Source: Trichaptum fuscoviolaceum (taxonomy: Eukaryota > Basidiomycota > Agaricomycetes > Hymenochaetales > Trichaptaceae). From it: 64,000 nt of DNA. Below the pieces are notes generated by a model. The model searched no databases. It was not told the origin of the DNA and saw only the letters and a program-made list of their open reading frames with translations. The stretch lies in NCBI GenBank assembly GCA_910574455.1, contig CAJSYZ010000003.1:2975250-3039249 (forward strand), read 5' to 3'. Position numbers and translations under genes: made by a program. Position 1 is the first letter of the stretch. Every line of letters begins with the position of its first letter. This document shows positions 10,017-20,645 of this stretch, in pieces.

Positions 10017-11288
10017 TGACTCTTGAGAGCAGCTGCGACCGCTTTGGCGATCTCGTCAACGGTCGGAGTGCGAGCGGCGTTCACGGTCGGAGTCTCGTCG
10101 CGGACTTCCTCGAGGGTCGCAGTCGGTGTCTTGGGAGCGGCGGCGGGCGCAGAGGCGGCGGGCGGAGCGGTGGATGACGAGGCGGCAGTCTGTGAAGCCA
10201 CCTTCGATCGGACATTTGATCTCTTGCTCCGCTGCGGACAGTCTCGAGCCAGATGTCCATGCTCACCGCACTGGAAGCAAAGTCCGCGGCGCATCATCTC
10301 TTCAGTGCTCAAGCAATCGATGTCCATCGCGTCGGGGTCCCGAGTCGGTCCGCGCGAAGCGGAGTGGTGTGTCTGCGAGCGGGAGCCCCAGTTCGGACTC
10401 CAGTTGTTCTGCTTGAAGCCAGTCCGACGCGCACGCAAGTCCTCATCGTATTCGCAAAGCAGTCGGACCCACTGGTCGAAGCTCTTGGTCTCCCGGATCT
10501 CCTTGCTCGCCAGATCGTAGCGGAACTGGCTGCTGAGTCCGGTCTCGAACACCAACATCTTCCCTTCCATCCCCCAGTCCACCTCCGACTCCACCAGCAA
10601 CGCACGAAACTTCGCCGCATACTCCGACACCGTGTCCTTGCCCTGGCGCAGTTTCATAAGCTCCTGTCCGGCGTGGCGCTTGATGTTCGGACGTCCGAAC
10701 GCGGACTGGAGGGACGCCAGGAAGAGTTCCAAGTCGGTCATGAGAGCGGGGACTTCGGTGCCCTCGAGGGCGGCGGTCGTGTGCGGACGAGCCCATTGTT
10801 CAGCGCGGCCCGCGGAGTAGCGAAGCAGCCCATAGACAGGCCATCGTCGGACTGCCTACAAACTCCTGGGGGCGCATCCGGACATAAAGTCGGACCTTCT
10901 GCGACCACTCCTCAAAGCTGATACTCTCCGTCTCCTTATCTTTCGGAGTACGCCCATAGAACGCGGGCGGGGCACCGACCTTCGGACCCTTGGGAGTGCG
11001 GGTCGCGCCTTCCTGCGCATTTCGGACAAACAGGTTCATGAAGTCGTGGAGGCGCTGGTTTTCGGCGGTCACCTCCTGCAGGTGTGACTGGAGAGGTCGG
11101 GTGGCATCATTGATAGCCTGGAGGACGTCTGGGGGGAGGTCTCCGCCCTGCTGGGGCGGTGGTGCGGTCTGGGCGGGAGCAGCACCCGGAGTCGGAGTCG
11201 GAGCAGCGCCTGGCGCGGGCGCTGCTTGCGCGGGGTTGATCGGGTCGGTCATATCTTCGTCGGAGTCTTCTTGTCCGAATCTTCCCAT
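10007..11288 (-). pseudogene. Gypsy element 1 gag, frameshifted
   Basis: Capsid/nucleocapsid precursor. The N-terminal part (11288 to about 10800) has a Pro/Ala-rich start, a helical segment and ISFEEWSQKVRLYVR. The second part begins at AEQWARP in another frame and ends with a CCHC zinc knuckle (CFQCGEHGHLARDC) and an Ala/Thr-rich tail. The join is the conserved LLRGPA-EQWARP motif (element 2 has LLRGPAQDWARP unbroken), so an extra base near 10808 splits one gag frame in two. Either a real mutation or an assembly indel in a GC-rich run. The stop at 10007-10009 is preceded by a slippery heptamer. Confidence 0.85.
10010..10016 (-). other. Predicted -1 ribosomal frameshift site, gag/pol of element 1
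   Basis: In the gag frame the last codons are CAG GGT TTT TGA, which contain G GGT TTT, a canonical X XXY YYZ heptamer ending directly at the stop. Slipping back one base gives GGG TTT TTG AGT and enters the protease frame without interruption. The equivalent place in element 2 holds G GAT TTT. Heptamers of this form drive -1 frameshifting in yeast L-A virus and MMTV pro/pol (established). I did not fold a downstream structure. Confidence 0.6.
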
Positions 11289-11339
11289 TCAGAGGGATCA
11301 AAAATCGGTCGGTGCAATCGCAGGGCGTCGAAAGAACAA

Positions 11340-11350
11340 ACTTTTGGCCT
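11340..11350 (-). other. Self-priming PBS of Gypsy element 1
   Basis: Two bases inside the 5' LTR, the sense strand reads AGGCCAAAAGT. This is the exact complement of ACTTTTGGCCT on the sense strand of the LTR (11459-11469, and 5759-5769 in the 3' copy). No tRNA 3' end is recognisable. This matches the Tf1/sushi mechanism, in which the 5' end of the element RNA folds back on the PBS and primes reverse transcription. Element 2 has the same pairing with a compensatory change. Confidence 0.75.
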
Positions 11351-11352
11351 AA

Positions 11353-11863
11353 TGTTACGACCTAGAGTGGTTCCTTCGCTTTCGAGACCCTGAATCGGAC
11401 ACAGACGACGATCGGACGCAATGAGCGGTGGTTCTCACTCTGAGAAGCACTTTACAAGAGGCCAAAAGTGGAGTGCTTCGCAGGGGGATCCGCGGTTTTG
11501 ATGAACAAAGGCAAAAACTATACAGTACCAAGCCACTGGACCCTGATCCGACTAGGTCCGACCTATACCGCTGACGTAAGTCGGAGTTCGGGGTCCCGCT
11601 CTAGTCGGGGTCCCGCATCGGTAGAGCGGAGGTTCGAGTCGGAGTGGCGGAAGAAAGAAAGAAAAGAGAATTGCTTGCAGGGCGCTTGTCCTAGCGGCCT
11701 GCAAACATACAGGCAAGTAATCTACGCAAAAAGGAAGAGAATCGGAGTCAAAGAAAGTCCGGTTTCGGACCGGACATGTCGGGGATCCGACTCGGAGTGT
11801 GATCGTAAAAGAAAATAAAAGAAAAATAAAAGAAATAAAATAACCTGAGGCGGATTCCTGACA
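11353..11863 (-). repeat. 5' LTR of Gypsy element 1 (511 bp)
   Basis: Appears identical to the 3' LTR at 5653-6163, indicating recent insertion. The target duplication GCAGG follows at 11864-11868. Confidence 0.95.
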
Positions 11864-12084
11864 GCAGGTCACACTTCGCTGCCGTACCTTCAATTCTGCA
11901 TGTTCTTTGGCGGACCAGTAGAAACGAAGGCTGCTCTGCGAGTCGATGGTAATATAATATTGAGCGCACGGACAGAAACGAAAAGAAGAGGCTCACCAGT
12001 GATCGATTTGCCCTTAGAAGTCTACGCAGTCCGTAGCCGAATCCCATTTTGAAGCGTCGTCCTCCTCATGATCACCATCTCCAC

Positions 12085-12204
12085 CTAAATCCTTGTCCTC
12101 GCCCTCGCCCTCGCCTTCGCCCTCGTCCTCGTCCTCGTCCTCGCCCTCGTCCTCGCCCTCGCCCTCGTCCTCGTCCTCGCCCTCGTCCTCAATCTTCTCA
12201 ACGC

Positions 12205-12238
<34 letters not shown>

Positions 12239-12260
12239 AATCTTCTCAACGCCCTCGTCC
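12085..12260 (-). repeat. Acidic E-D-E-G coding microsatellite
   Basis: Imperfect tandem CTCGTC / CTCGCC hexamers, on the coding (minus) strand giving runs of Glu, Asp and Gly with VEKIE interruptions. It forms the C-terminal tail of the interrupted coiled-coil gene. The opposite strand is open for Arg/Pro and Ser/Pro repeats, which are shadows. Confidence 0.8.
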
Positions 12261-15200
12261 CCGCTCTCGCTCAGGTCGTCGTCGCCCTTAGCATTAGCAT
12301 GTTCGTCCTCTGCATCACCTTCCATCTCGCTTCTATGTTCAGCCCCCTCACGCTCTTCGCCCTTATCGTCGGTTCCGTCTTCCCAATTATCAGCGCCTTC
12401 GTCATACGCTTTCTCGCAGGTCGAATCTGCATCTACACCGTCAAAATACAAGGAAAAGTCCCTGCCAGTGATACCCGATCCAACAAGTTCGGTGTTCTTT
12501 CTCGTGTCGATATCTGTACTGGCATCGTAAGCTAGGAGGCGGGATCGAACCTTTTCCCAGTTTGATTCAGTGAAGAAAGAGGGATTCGACAACAAGTTAA
12601 CATAGTCGTCCGTATGAGGCTGCCACAGAGCGCTAGTGAAATACCACTCAGCGCCGCCAAGTTCTTCTTTGATATTTTGCAACCGAGCCACCTGTTTATC
12701 AATGGCAACCTTGACCTATCCATGAGAAGATCAGCGGATAAGGACAATATAAGTACTGAAAAAATAGATACCGCTGTTGCCGCAAGGGCGAGGGCACCGA
12801 TAGGCTTTCCTATGGTGTTTCTGTCCAGTATTTTATGCCGACCCATGGCCAAGACAATGTGTACGGACAACACTGAGACCACAAGGTCAGAGCAGAACAG
12901 TCCTTGCTTCTGTACATTTAGGGTCAATGCATGGACACAAAACGCGACAATAAACACTCTTTTACTTACCCTCTCCATACTATACCAGCTTTCCCATAGA
13001 AACGGTTCGGCTTTCTTCTTGTCAACTAGCGTCTGCAACGTCTTCACAATTGCTTCGTTTTGCATTGACTTTAATTGTTCGCCGCTGAAAAACTGGCAAC
13101 TGATTGCTCAGCTTTCTCAAAAAGTTTCTTGCGCCAGCTATCAGAGCATCTCTGGGCCGCCTGAAATACGAGGATTGCATCTCAATTTGGTAAAGGTAAC
13201 TTGAGAATAAGTAAAAATGACTCAACTAGAGAACAGATATCAGCGAACTGAGTTTCGTAACTAAGTTCCACAGAATCAAACACTTTCCCCCACAGTGAGC
13301 TGATGAGCTTATTGTCCGGGGTTTGCCATGGTGTGACGGATTTTCCAACTGCGCGAAATAGTGAAGGTAATAGAATATGAGTCCAACCTGCCTGAGTACC
13401 GGGAGGGAGACACTGGTTCGTCGCCCTTTTCCTGCCTGGCACGCGAGATCCTTCCCTTCCTTCATTTCGATCCTTGTCCTCAAGTCCCACTGATGTCTGC
13501 ATATAAGTAAATCAACAAAATATGTCATAGAAATGAATTTGATTCGACAAACTGAGCTAGTAGTCCGAGAGACTTTGCGATGACCTTGATAAGCCCCAGT
13601 CACTAACACTTCGGGTCCGGGGGTGCAGGATGCACTCTTCATTGCAAGCGACGGTGCCCGAGGTGCTAACGACATGTTTCGACCACCAGACTATTAAGAA
13701 AAGAAGGTGAATGCTCACATTTAGAGTGTATCAATCGACTCTCACTTACTTCATTATCAGCCACAAGCGACTGCCTCTTGCGATTAGAGGTAGCGGATCC
13801 AATCTCCGGCTGCAACACGTCAGAAAGCTGTTATCCAAGGCAAGTGAGCAGATCGAAAAGAAGCACTTACCGTCGTATCGGCCTCAGGCCGATAAGGAAT
13901 ATCAGAGGGGTTCCTCTTCTTACTCAAGTCCTTTCCGCCTGATCAGATACGAACTTAAAATGCCGGTTACCATAGAATTGACACTTACTGTGGCACCGGC
14001 CGGTGTGTCCATGTCAGTCAACAATGACTTCTTGATCTTGACAGTTTTATTAGCCAATTGAAATGGCTGAAAATAAGTAAACATAAAATGAAGGAATTCA
14101 TTGCACATCAAGGTAGAAGAATTACCACATTAACCTGAGAGTCGGTGTCTGGTGGCGACTTCCTCTTTCCGTTCTTTGTGACTGTGATTTCCTATTCATA
14201 TGCACCCATTAGCGATCGACTCAAAGTGAAGAAGGAAACGAATAGTTGCCACAGGAGAGCACCGGAAGTGAGCCTAGGGTGCATCGACACTCACACATAC
14301 CTGTACACGGGGTTCCAAGGCTAGTGATTGCACCTTACAACCATAAATAAGGGGGGAACGAGAGAAGTTGAAATAAGATAGACTTACCGGTGCGCTAAGC
14401 TGCGAATTAGCAGTTCTCTTGTTTGCATCCTATCAAAATACCAATTCAGTAAGCAATGAAGGAAGGATGTACCATGAAGATCACTGTCTGGTACTCACCT
14501 GTCCACCTGGTTTTATCTTGTGGTTCTTATCCTCGAGTACGGGAAGGGATTGCTCAGTAGATTGAAAAATGTAAATGATATGACGTCGCTTACCGTTGAA
14601 ACCTGCGACCCGGAAAGAGTGTCATGCAATAACTTCCTTTTCTTCGAGTTGACGTTGCTGCTACCTCCATCCTGTTCATGACACGGCAGTTGGCAGATAA
14701 ATAATAACGAAGGAATATGAACAAACAGTCATGGAGTAACTGACATGAATCGAACAGTAATCAGTCGGACTCACACAAGCTTGAGCCGGCCTTGTTAGCC
14801 TCTTCGGATCGCTTCCACCCTATAAACAAGTTATTCAGACTGCACTTGCCATTCTAATGCTCCATCAACTCACTGCATTTGATTCCGAATCGACAAGATG
14901 TGCCTTCTGTTGTACGCTGATTGTGCTATTTTTTACACCATGATAGCTTGTAAGGGTTATTGTTTCTCCTTCATCCTCCCAGGGACTTAAGTTTTCATCA
15001 TCTGGCAATGGGATGGTGTGTCTGGTGTAGCTTTGCGTCAGCAAGACTCATAATACAGTGGTAGCAAAGACAAGAGCGTCCGAGTCAATGTTGCAGGTGA
15101 AGGACTTCCAAGTTGGGTCTCGGCCCGGGAGTGTCACGCCGGTCACTGGCACTGCCAGTGCATCCGCTGCCAGTGGCAGGCTCATTAGTCGTAATCTAGT

Positions 15201-16059
15201 ACTAGTCGGGATGATGTTTAATAATTGAGTCTAAATCAAGCTTCGCACTCACTATTACATCGACTTGACAGTACCAGATACTGATTCAGACGCAATGCAA
15301 GATTCAAACTTCAAACTCACAAATTGATCCTTTCTGAGACTGGCAACTCAAGACCTCCACCCTCTTCACCGATGAAAGTGGAATCATCTGTGTTGCGAAG
15401 CGCCCTGACAGGGCGTTTTGTCTTGTCGTTCCGCCTTGACGTAGCGGGCGAGTCTATTATGTCCGTTTCTTCACCAGAAAGACTCTCGTTCGGTCCTGCA
15501 GGAGCGTGAAAGAATGCGTCGCTGGGAGTGGCGGCAGACCTGGACATCTTTGCGGTCTGCACACGTGTGCGAAATGGAAGTTCACCTTTGGAATCTTCCT
15601 TCCTAGCCTTTTTTGCAGGCTTCCTGTTTGGCTCATCCATACTCGCTGCTTCGCATGAACGTGAGTCACAGTGTTTAACCTCCAAGCTTTGAGATCATCT
15701 GAAAATGTATAGGCAATGTTACTCACGAATATCCAAGTCTTCGTTGTGTCCATCTTCACAACCCGATACGTCTTTAACATTGTTCTTCGAGCCTGTTTAT
15801 GCTAGTTCAAATCTGTGTCATCACTGATCTAAAGTTGAAGACTTACTACTAGCTTCGCCTTTTGGCTTTCTACGTCCACGTTTGCCAGTGAGTTTGGGCA
15901 CTGTTGAGCCCATCTGGGTGCGTGTCTCAAGAGCCTTCGACAAGTTGTTTTCAAGCTCTACGGTCTCTAGCATCGCTGCTTCTTGGTTCTCTGCTGCAGT
16001 CACCTTCTTGCGAACCTTGTCAGCTGCCTCTTGTTCTTTTGCTGCCCGTTTTTGCTCCG

Positions 16060-16876
16060 TGTTACGACCGTCGGGAATTGTAGCGGGAAACAGTTCGGGA
16101 AACTGGAATTCGCGACAAGAACCCGCGTTCGGGAATCTGGATTCGCGACTGGGAACGAGCGTGGGAATTCGGGCGGGAAACGCGCGGGATTCTATCCAGG
16201 CGCGTCGCGGGATTCTCAAGGCCAGCTAGGACTCTTCACTGCTTTGAACGTCAAGTAAGCGGATCCCTAAGGAAGCACTCCACAAGTAAGTATTGCGCAA
16301 CTAACTACACAGGAGAAAAGAGAGAGATCGCACCTAAGGAAGCACTCCACAAGAGGTCAAAAGTGGGGTGCTCCTTACGATGCCTACCGCTATTTATCTA
16401 CTTCGTAAAGACTGTATAGTTAATCTACGCTAAGTGTCCTTGCGCAATGCGCACCTATCTACTACAAACGATACATGCTACGACCGCACTGCTAGGCATG
16501 TCTATCCCGTCTCTCCAGATGGCTACGGCCTGTCCGTGGACGTCAGTGTCCGGTCCGGGGCCGCGACTAGCCAGACTAGGTATGCCAGACTGTTGCAGGT
16601 CGTCACCTTGAGGTACTAACGGATTAATGAGCATATGTTGATAAGTGAATGTACGTGTGCCGTGGCGGGTCGTCGTAAATGAGTGTGTGTATGCGTGCAT
16701 GATTGCCGGGACGGTGGTGCGGGATAAGTCACGTGAGCATGGGATCGTGCGATTCGGGAATGAGGTTTCGCGCGGGGAATCCAATGGCGGGATTCTCCCC
16801 GCGGGTTTGTCTGCTCATGTCGGGATCCTTGGCGGGAAAGTGCGGGGAATGAGAAAAGGAGCCCGGGATCTCGACA
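16060..16876 (-). repeat. 3' LTR of Gypsy element 2 (817 bp)
   Basis: TG...CA ends. Contains AGGTCAAAAGT at 16354-16364, partner of the PBS. The pol reading frame of this element runs about 150 bp into this LTR before meeting a stop at 16729. Confidence 0.95.
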
Positions 16877-16889
16877 TTACCCCCCTCCA
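16877..16889 (-). other. Polypurine tract of Gypsy element 2
   Basis: Sense strand GGAGGGGGGTAA abuts the 3' LTR, as in element 1. Confidence 0.7.
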
Positions 16890-19800
16890 AAGGCGCAACT
16901 CCGGGGCGCCAAGCTTGAATCTTGCTCAGGTCACAGAGCTCGATAGCGTTGACTTCTCGAGGGGCGTCCGGGTGTTTTCGATAGAAACTGCGAATTTTAG
17001 CCTTTGCATTACCCATATCCTTTGCGGGAATCCATGTATCTTCCGCGCTCGAATATCCCTTCCATCGTACCAAATATTCAAATCTCCGTCTAAACCGTCT
17101 AGCATCCAGAACCTCTTCCACCTCGTACTCCAGATCTCCTTCTACTTCGACTGGGGGCGGCGGGGGTTGCGTTCGACCGGGAATGTCGTCTTCGTGGTAT
17201 GGCGAGAGCAGCGATACGTGAAATACGGGATGAATCTTCAGCGACGCGGGGAGTTCGAGTTCGTAGGTGAGGTCACTTAGCTTTGCCTTCACCTTATACG
17301 GCCCTAGTCGTTTCGGTAATAATTTGCGCGCTCCTGGTCGCCGAACGTTCGTCGCCTCAAGCCATACTTTATCCCCGACTGCGTACTGCGGGGCCTCGTT
17401 CCTGGCCTGATCGTGTGCTGCTTCATGCGCTCTGCCGCAACCTCCAAAGCCGCTCTTGCCTCTTCCTGTGCCTGCTGAAGCTCCTGTAGTCGTGCGTCCG
17501 CGGCGGGGACCGTGGACAGGCCGTCGCTCGGGGCAATCGTGAATTCGGGATTGTAGCCGTAGACAAGCGCGAACGGGGATTGTCGTGTTGCCGCGTGCGC
17601 TTTCGTGTTGTGCGCGAACTCTGCCATTGGGAGTAATCCGGCCCAGTTTTCTTGTCGTGTATCTATGAAAGCCCGTAAATACTGTTCCAGCTCTTGGTTT
17701 ACCCTTTCGGTTTGCCCATCCGTCTGCGGGTGATACGCAGTCGACGTGGTACCCTTGATACCGAGTCGGGAAAAGAGGGCCTTCATGAACTGCGCGACAA
17801 ACTGTGGTCCGCGGTCGGATATGATCTGGCGGGGGGTTCCGTGCAGCTTCCAGACGTGCTGCAGGAATAGTTCCGCAGTTTCCGGTGCATCGATGTCAGA
17901 CGTGGTCGGGATAAAATGCGCTTGCTTGGTGAGACGGTCGACCACCACGAAAATTGCGTCGTAATCCTCAGATCGGGGGAGCTGGGTGATGAAATCGCAC
18001 GAAATCGCCTGCCAGGGGCCCTGCGGGATTTCGTTCGGTTGCAGGAGTCCTACCGGGCGTTGGGATCGGTTCTTCGTGCGTGCGCAGGTATCGCATCCCG
18101 AAACGTATCGTTCTACGAAGTTAGACATCCCGGGCCACCAGTAGTTGCGGCTTACCATCTCAAACGTTTTCCAACGTCCAGGATGTCCGGCAGGGAGACT
18201 GTCATGGTAAGTCTTCACCACATCCCGGCAAATGGTCTCGTCTTTCGGGACGTAAACCTTACCCTGGTACAGGATGAGGCCTTCCTCGGTGCTCCAGTCC
18301 TCAAGTTCCTTGGTCAGGACTCGAGGCGCCTTGGACTTGACCAACTCGATTGCGTCCACCAGTTCGTCTTCATACTGGTCTGACTTACGAATGCGTCGTA
18401 GGAGGGCCTGATCCCCGTGTACCTGTGTCATTCCCCGACGAATTGCTTTTAGTCGAAACATTTCGGGGGTCAAGAGGGTCCGTCCCGTGTTGTCTTCGCC
18501 TTCGGGTTGAAGATCGACGCGTCGTGACATGGCGTCGGGTTTGCCCCCGAGTCGCCCTGGGCGATGGCGAATCGTAAAGTCGAAGCGAGTGAGGAACAGA
18601 CTCCACCGGGCTTGGCGTCGCGTCAGCGTTCGGGATTCAGAGAAATATAGCAGATTCTTGTGGTCAGACACGATATCGAGTTTATGACTCGCACCTTCGA
18701 GATAATGTCGCCACTCGTCAAGAGCTCTAATAATCGCGAGTAGCTCCTTGTCATAAATCTCGTAGTTGCGTTCCGCATCGTTGAGGGATTTCGAGAAAAA
18801 GGCGACCGGATGTATCAGCCCGTCGTCGCCTTCCTGGGACAAGACCGCGCCGGTCGCGAAATCAGAGGCGTCGCATTCCACGATGAATTGTCGCGACATG
18901 TCTGGCATCATCAGGACGGGGGCGGTCGTGAACATGCGCTTGAGATAGTCGAAGGCGAACTGCTGGTTTTCTGTCCAGGCCCAGCGAACGTCCTTCTTCA
19001 GCAGCGTCGTGAGCGGTTTGACGATGTGCGAGAAATCCCGAATGAAGCGTCGATAGAAATTCGCGAACCCGAGGAAGGCTGAATGTCTTTCACCTTTTTC
19101 GGGGTAGGCCAGTCGAGGACCGCCTGTACCTTGGCGGGATCCATCGCCACCTTTCCCTGCGAAATAATCATCCCGAGATACTCGACGGAAGTCTGTTTGA
19201 ATTTGCACTTTTCGGGTTTGCAGAACAAGTCGTTTTCGCGTAGCCGTTAAGGACTTCCCGTACGTGTTCATCGTGCTGCGATTCATCTTCGGAAAAGATT
19301 AGCAAGTCGTCAAGATAGATGATCATGTATACTCCAATGAGGTCTTTGAAGATATCGTTCATCATGTGCTGGAAGGTTGCTGGGGCATTCGTGAGCCCGA
19401 ATGTCATCACCGTTGGTTCGAAATGTCCTGCCTGAGTCCGAAATGCAGCCTTCCACTCGTCGCCTTGCTTCAGTCGCACATTGTGGTAGCCCCATCGTAA
19501 ATCTAGAGTCGTGAAAACCTTCGCCTTTTGCAGCGCGTCTACGAGTTCCATCGTGAGGGGAAGCGGGTATCGATTCTTGACCGTGATGTCGTTCAGTCGT
19601 CGGTAATCGACTACCATGCGCAAGGTTCCATCCTTTTTCTTGATAAAGAAGACGGGAGCCGCTGCAGGGGATTTCGAAGGTCGTATGTACCCCTTGCGCA
19701 GGTTTTCGTCAACGAATTCGCGAAGGGCATCGCGTTCAGCTGGGGCCAAGGGATAGATTTTGCTGTACGGGGGAACCTTCCCGGGTTCTAAATCTATGGC

Positions 19801-20645
19801 GTGGTCATACGGCTTGCGCAGTGGAAGTCTTTCGGATTCAACTTTCGAGAAAACGTCGGCAAACTCACGGAATTCGGGGGGAACTAGTTCTTCGAAGGTT
19901 TTCTCGCCTTCCTTCACCGCAGACTTCTCCGCGATGGCCTGGGAGTGGGTGTACGAGGCGGCAATTTTGTACGCGAAATGGTCGTCCGTCGTGACGAAGT
20001 AGGATTCGGCGTCGTGGTACTGGTCCCAATATTTTTCTGAGTACCGAAATCCCGGTGGGACAGCTTCCCATTCGACCTGGGTCCTGTCGGGCCCCCAGGG
20101 GGTCTCGACTTCTTCTGCTATGGCGAGGCGGGGAAGCGGGACCAGGCGTTGCTGGTTGTCACACTGGGGCGGGCAGCGGTTGAGATCGACCACATCGTTG
20201 GTCCAGTCAATGGTTGGGTTATGGTGCCGCAACCAGTCGATCCCCATGATAATATCGTCGTCGCCAATATCCGCGACGGCCATGGTCAACTGTTCTAAGT
20301 GTCCCTTCATCTCGACGTTGAGGACTACTTCCTTGGTGATGCGTCCAATCGCGTTCGGGGAATTGTCTGCGTTTCGCAAAAGTATCGGGATTACCAAGTC
20401 CCGGGTCTGGAGTCCGTGTCGCGAAACGTAGCGGGAATTTATGAAAGTTCCCGACGCACCGCTGTCTAACATTACTGTGGCTAAGGCATCCGTCTTTCCG
20501 TCGCTAACCTGTACCGGGAACTTCAAATGTCGTCTAAGACGACGGTCTATTGTAGAGATGGTTAAATACAAGGGACCATTATTAAGAGAGTTCTTCGGCC
20601 ACAAGGGCGGTTGGGTCGTATAGGGCGCGACTGAGCAATACGACC

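Larger units (their letters stand above)
5653..11863 (-). mobile_element. Ty3/Gypsy chromovirus (Tf1/sushi type), element 1, 6.2 kb
   Basis: Full-length LTR retrotransposon, sense strand minus. Its 511-bp LTRs (5653-6163, 11353-11863) start TGTTACG, end CCTGACA and look identical to me. The 5-bp target duplication GCAGG lies at 5648-5652 and 11864-11868. Order in the sense direction: 5' LTR, PBS, gag with a CCHC knuckle, protease, reverse transcriptase, RNase H, integrase with C-terminal chromodomain, polypurine tract, 3' LTR. Two single-base frameshifts break the reading frame (about 10808 in gag and about 9208 at the protease/RT junction), so this copy is not fully coding as given despite its youth. 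It sits about 150 bp downstream of the disrupted coiled-coil gene. Confidence 0.95.

Noticed and set aside
6203..11352. Long plus-strand open frames through the first Gypsy element (for example 8012-9103)
   Set aside because: They are antisense shadows of gag/pol; no domain similarity in that direction.
12049..12530. Plus-strand Arg/Pro-rich and Ser/Pro-rich frames
   Set aside because: Opposite strand of the Glu/Asp/Gly repeat tail of the interrupted coiled-coil gene.
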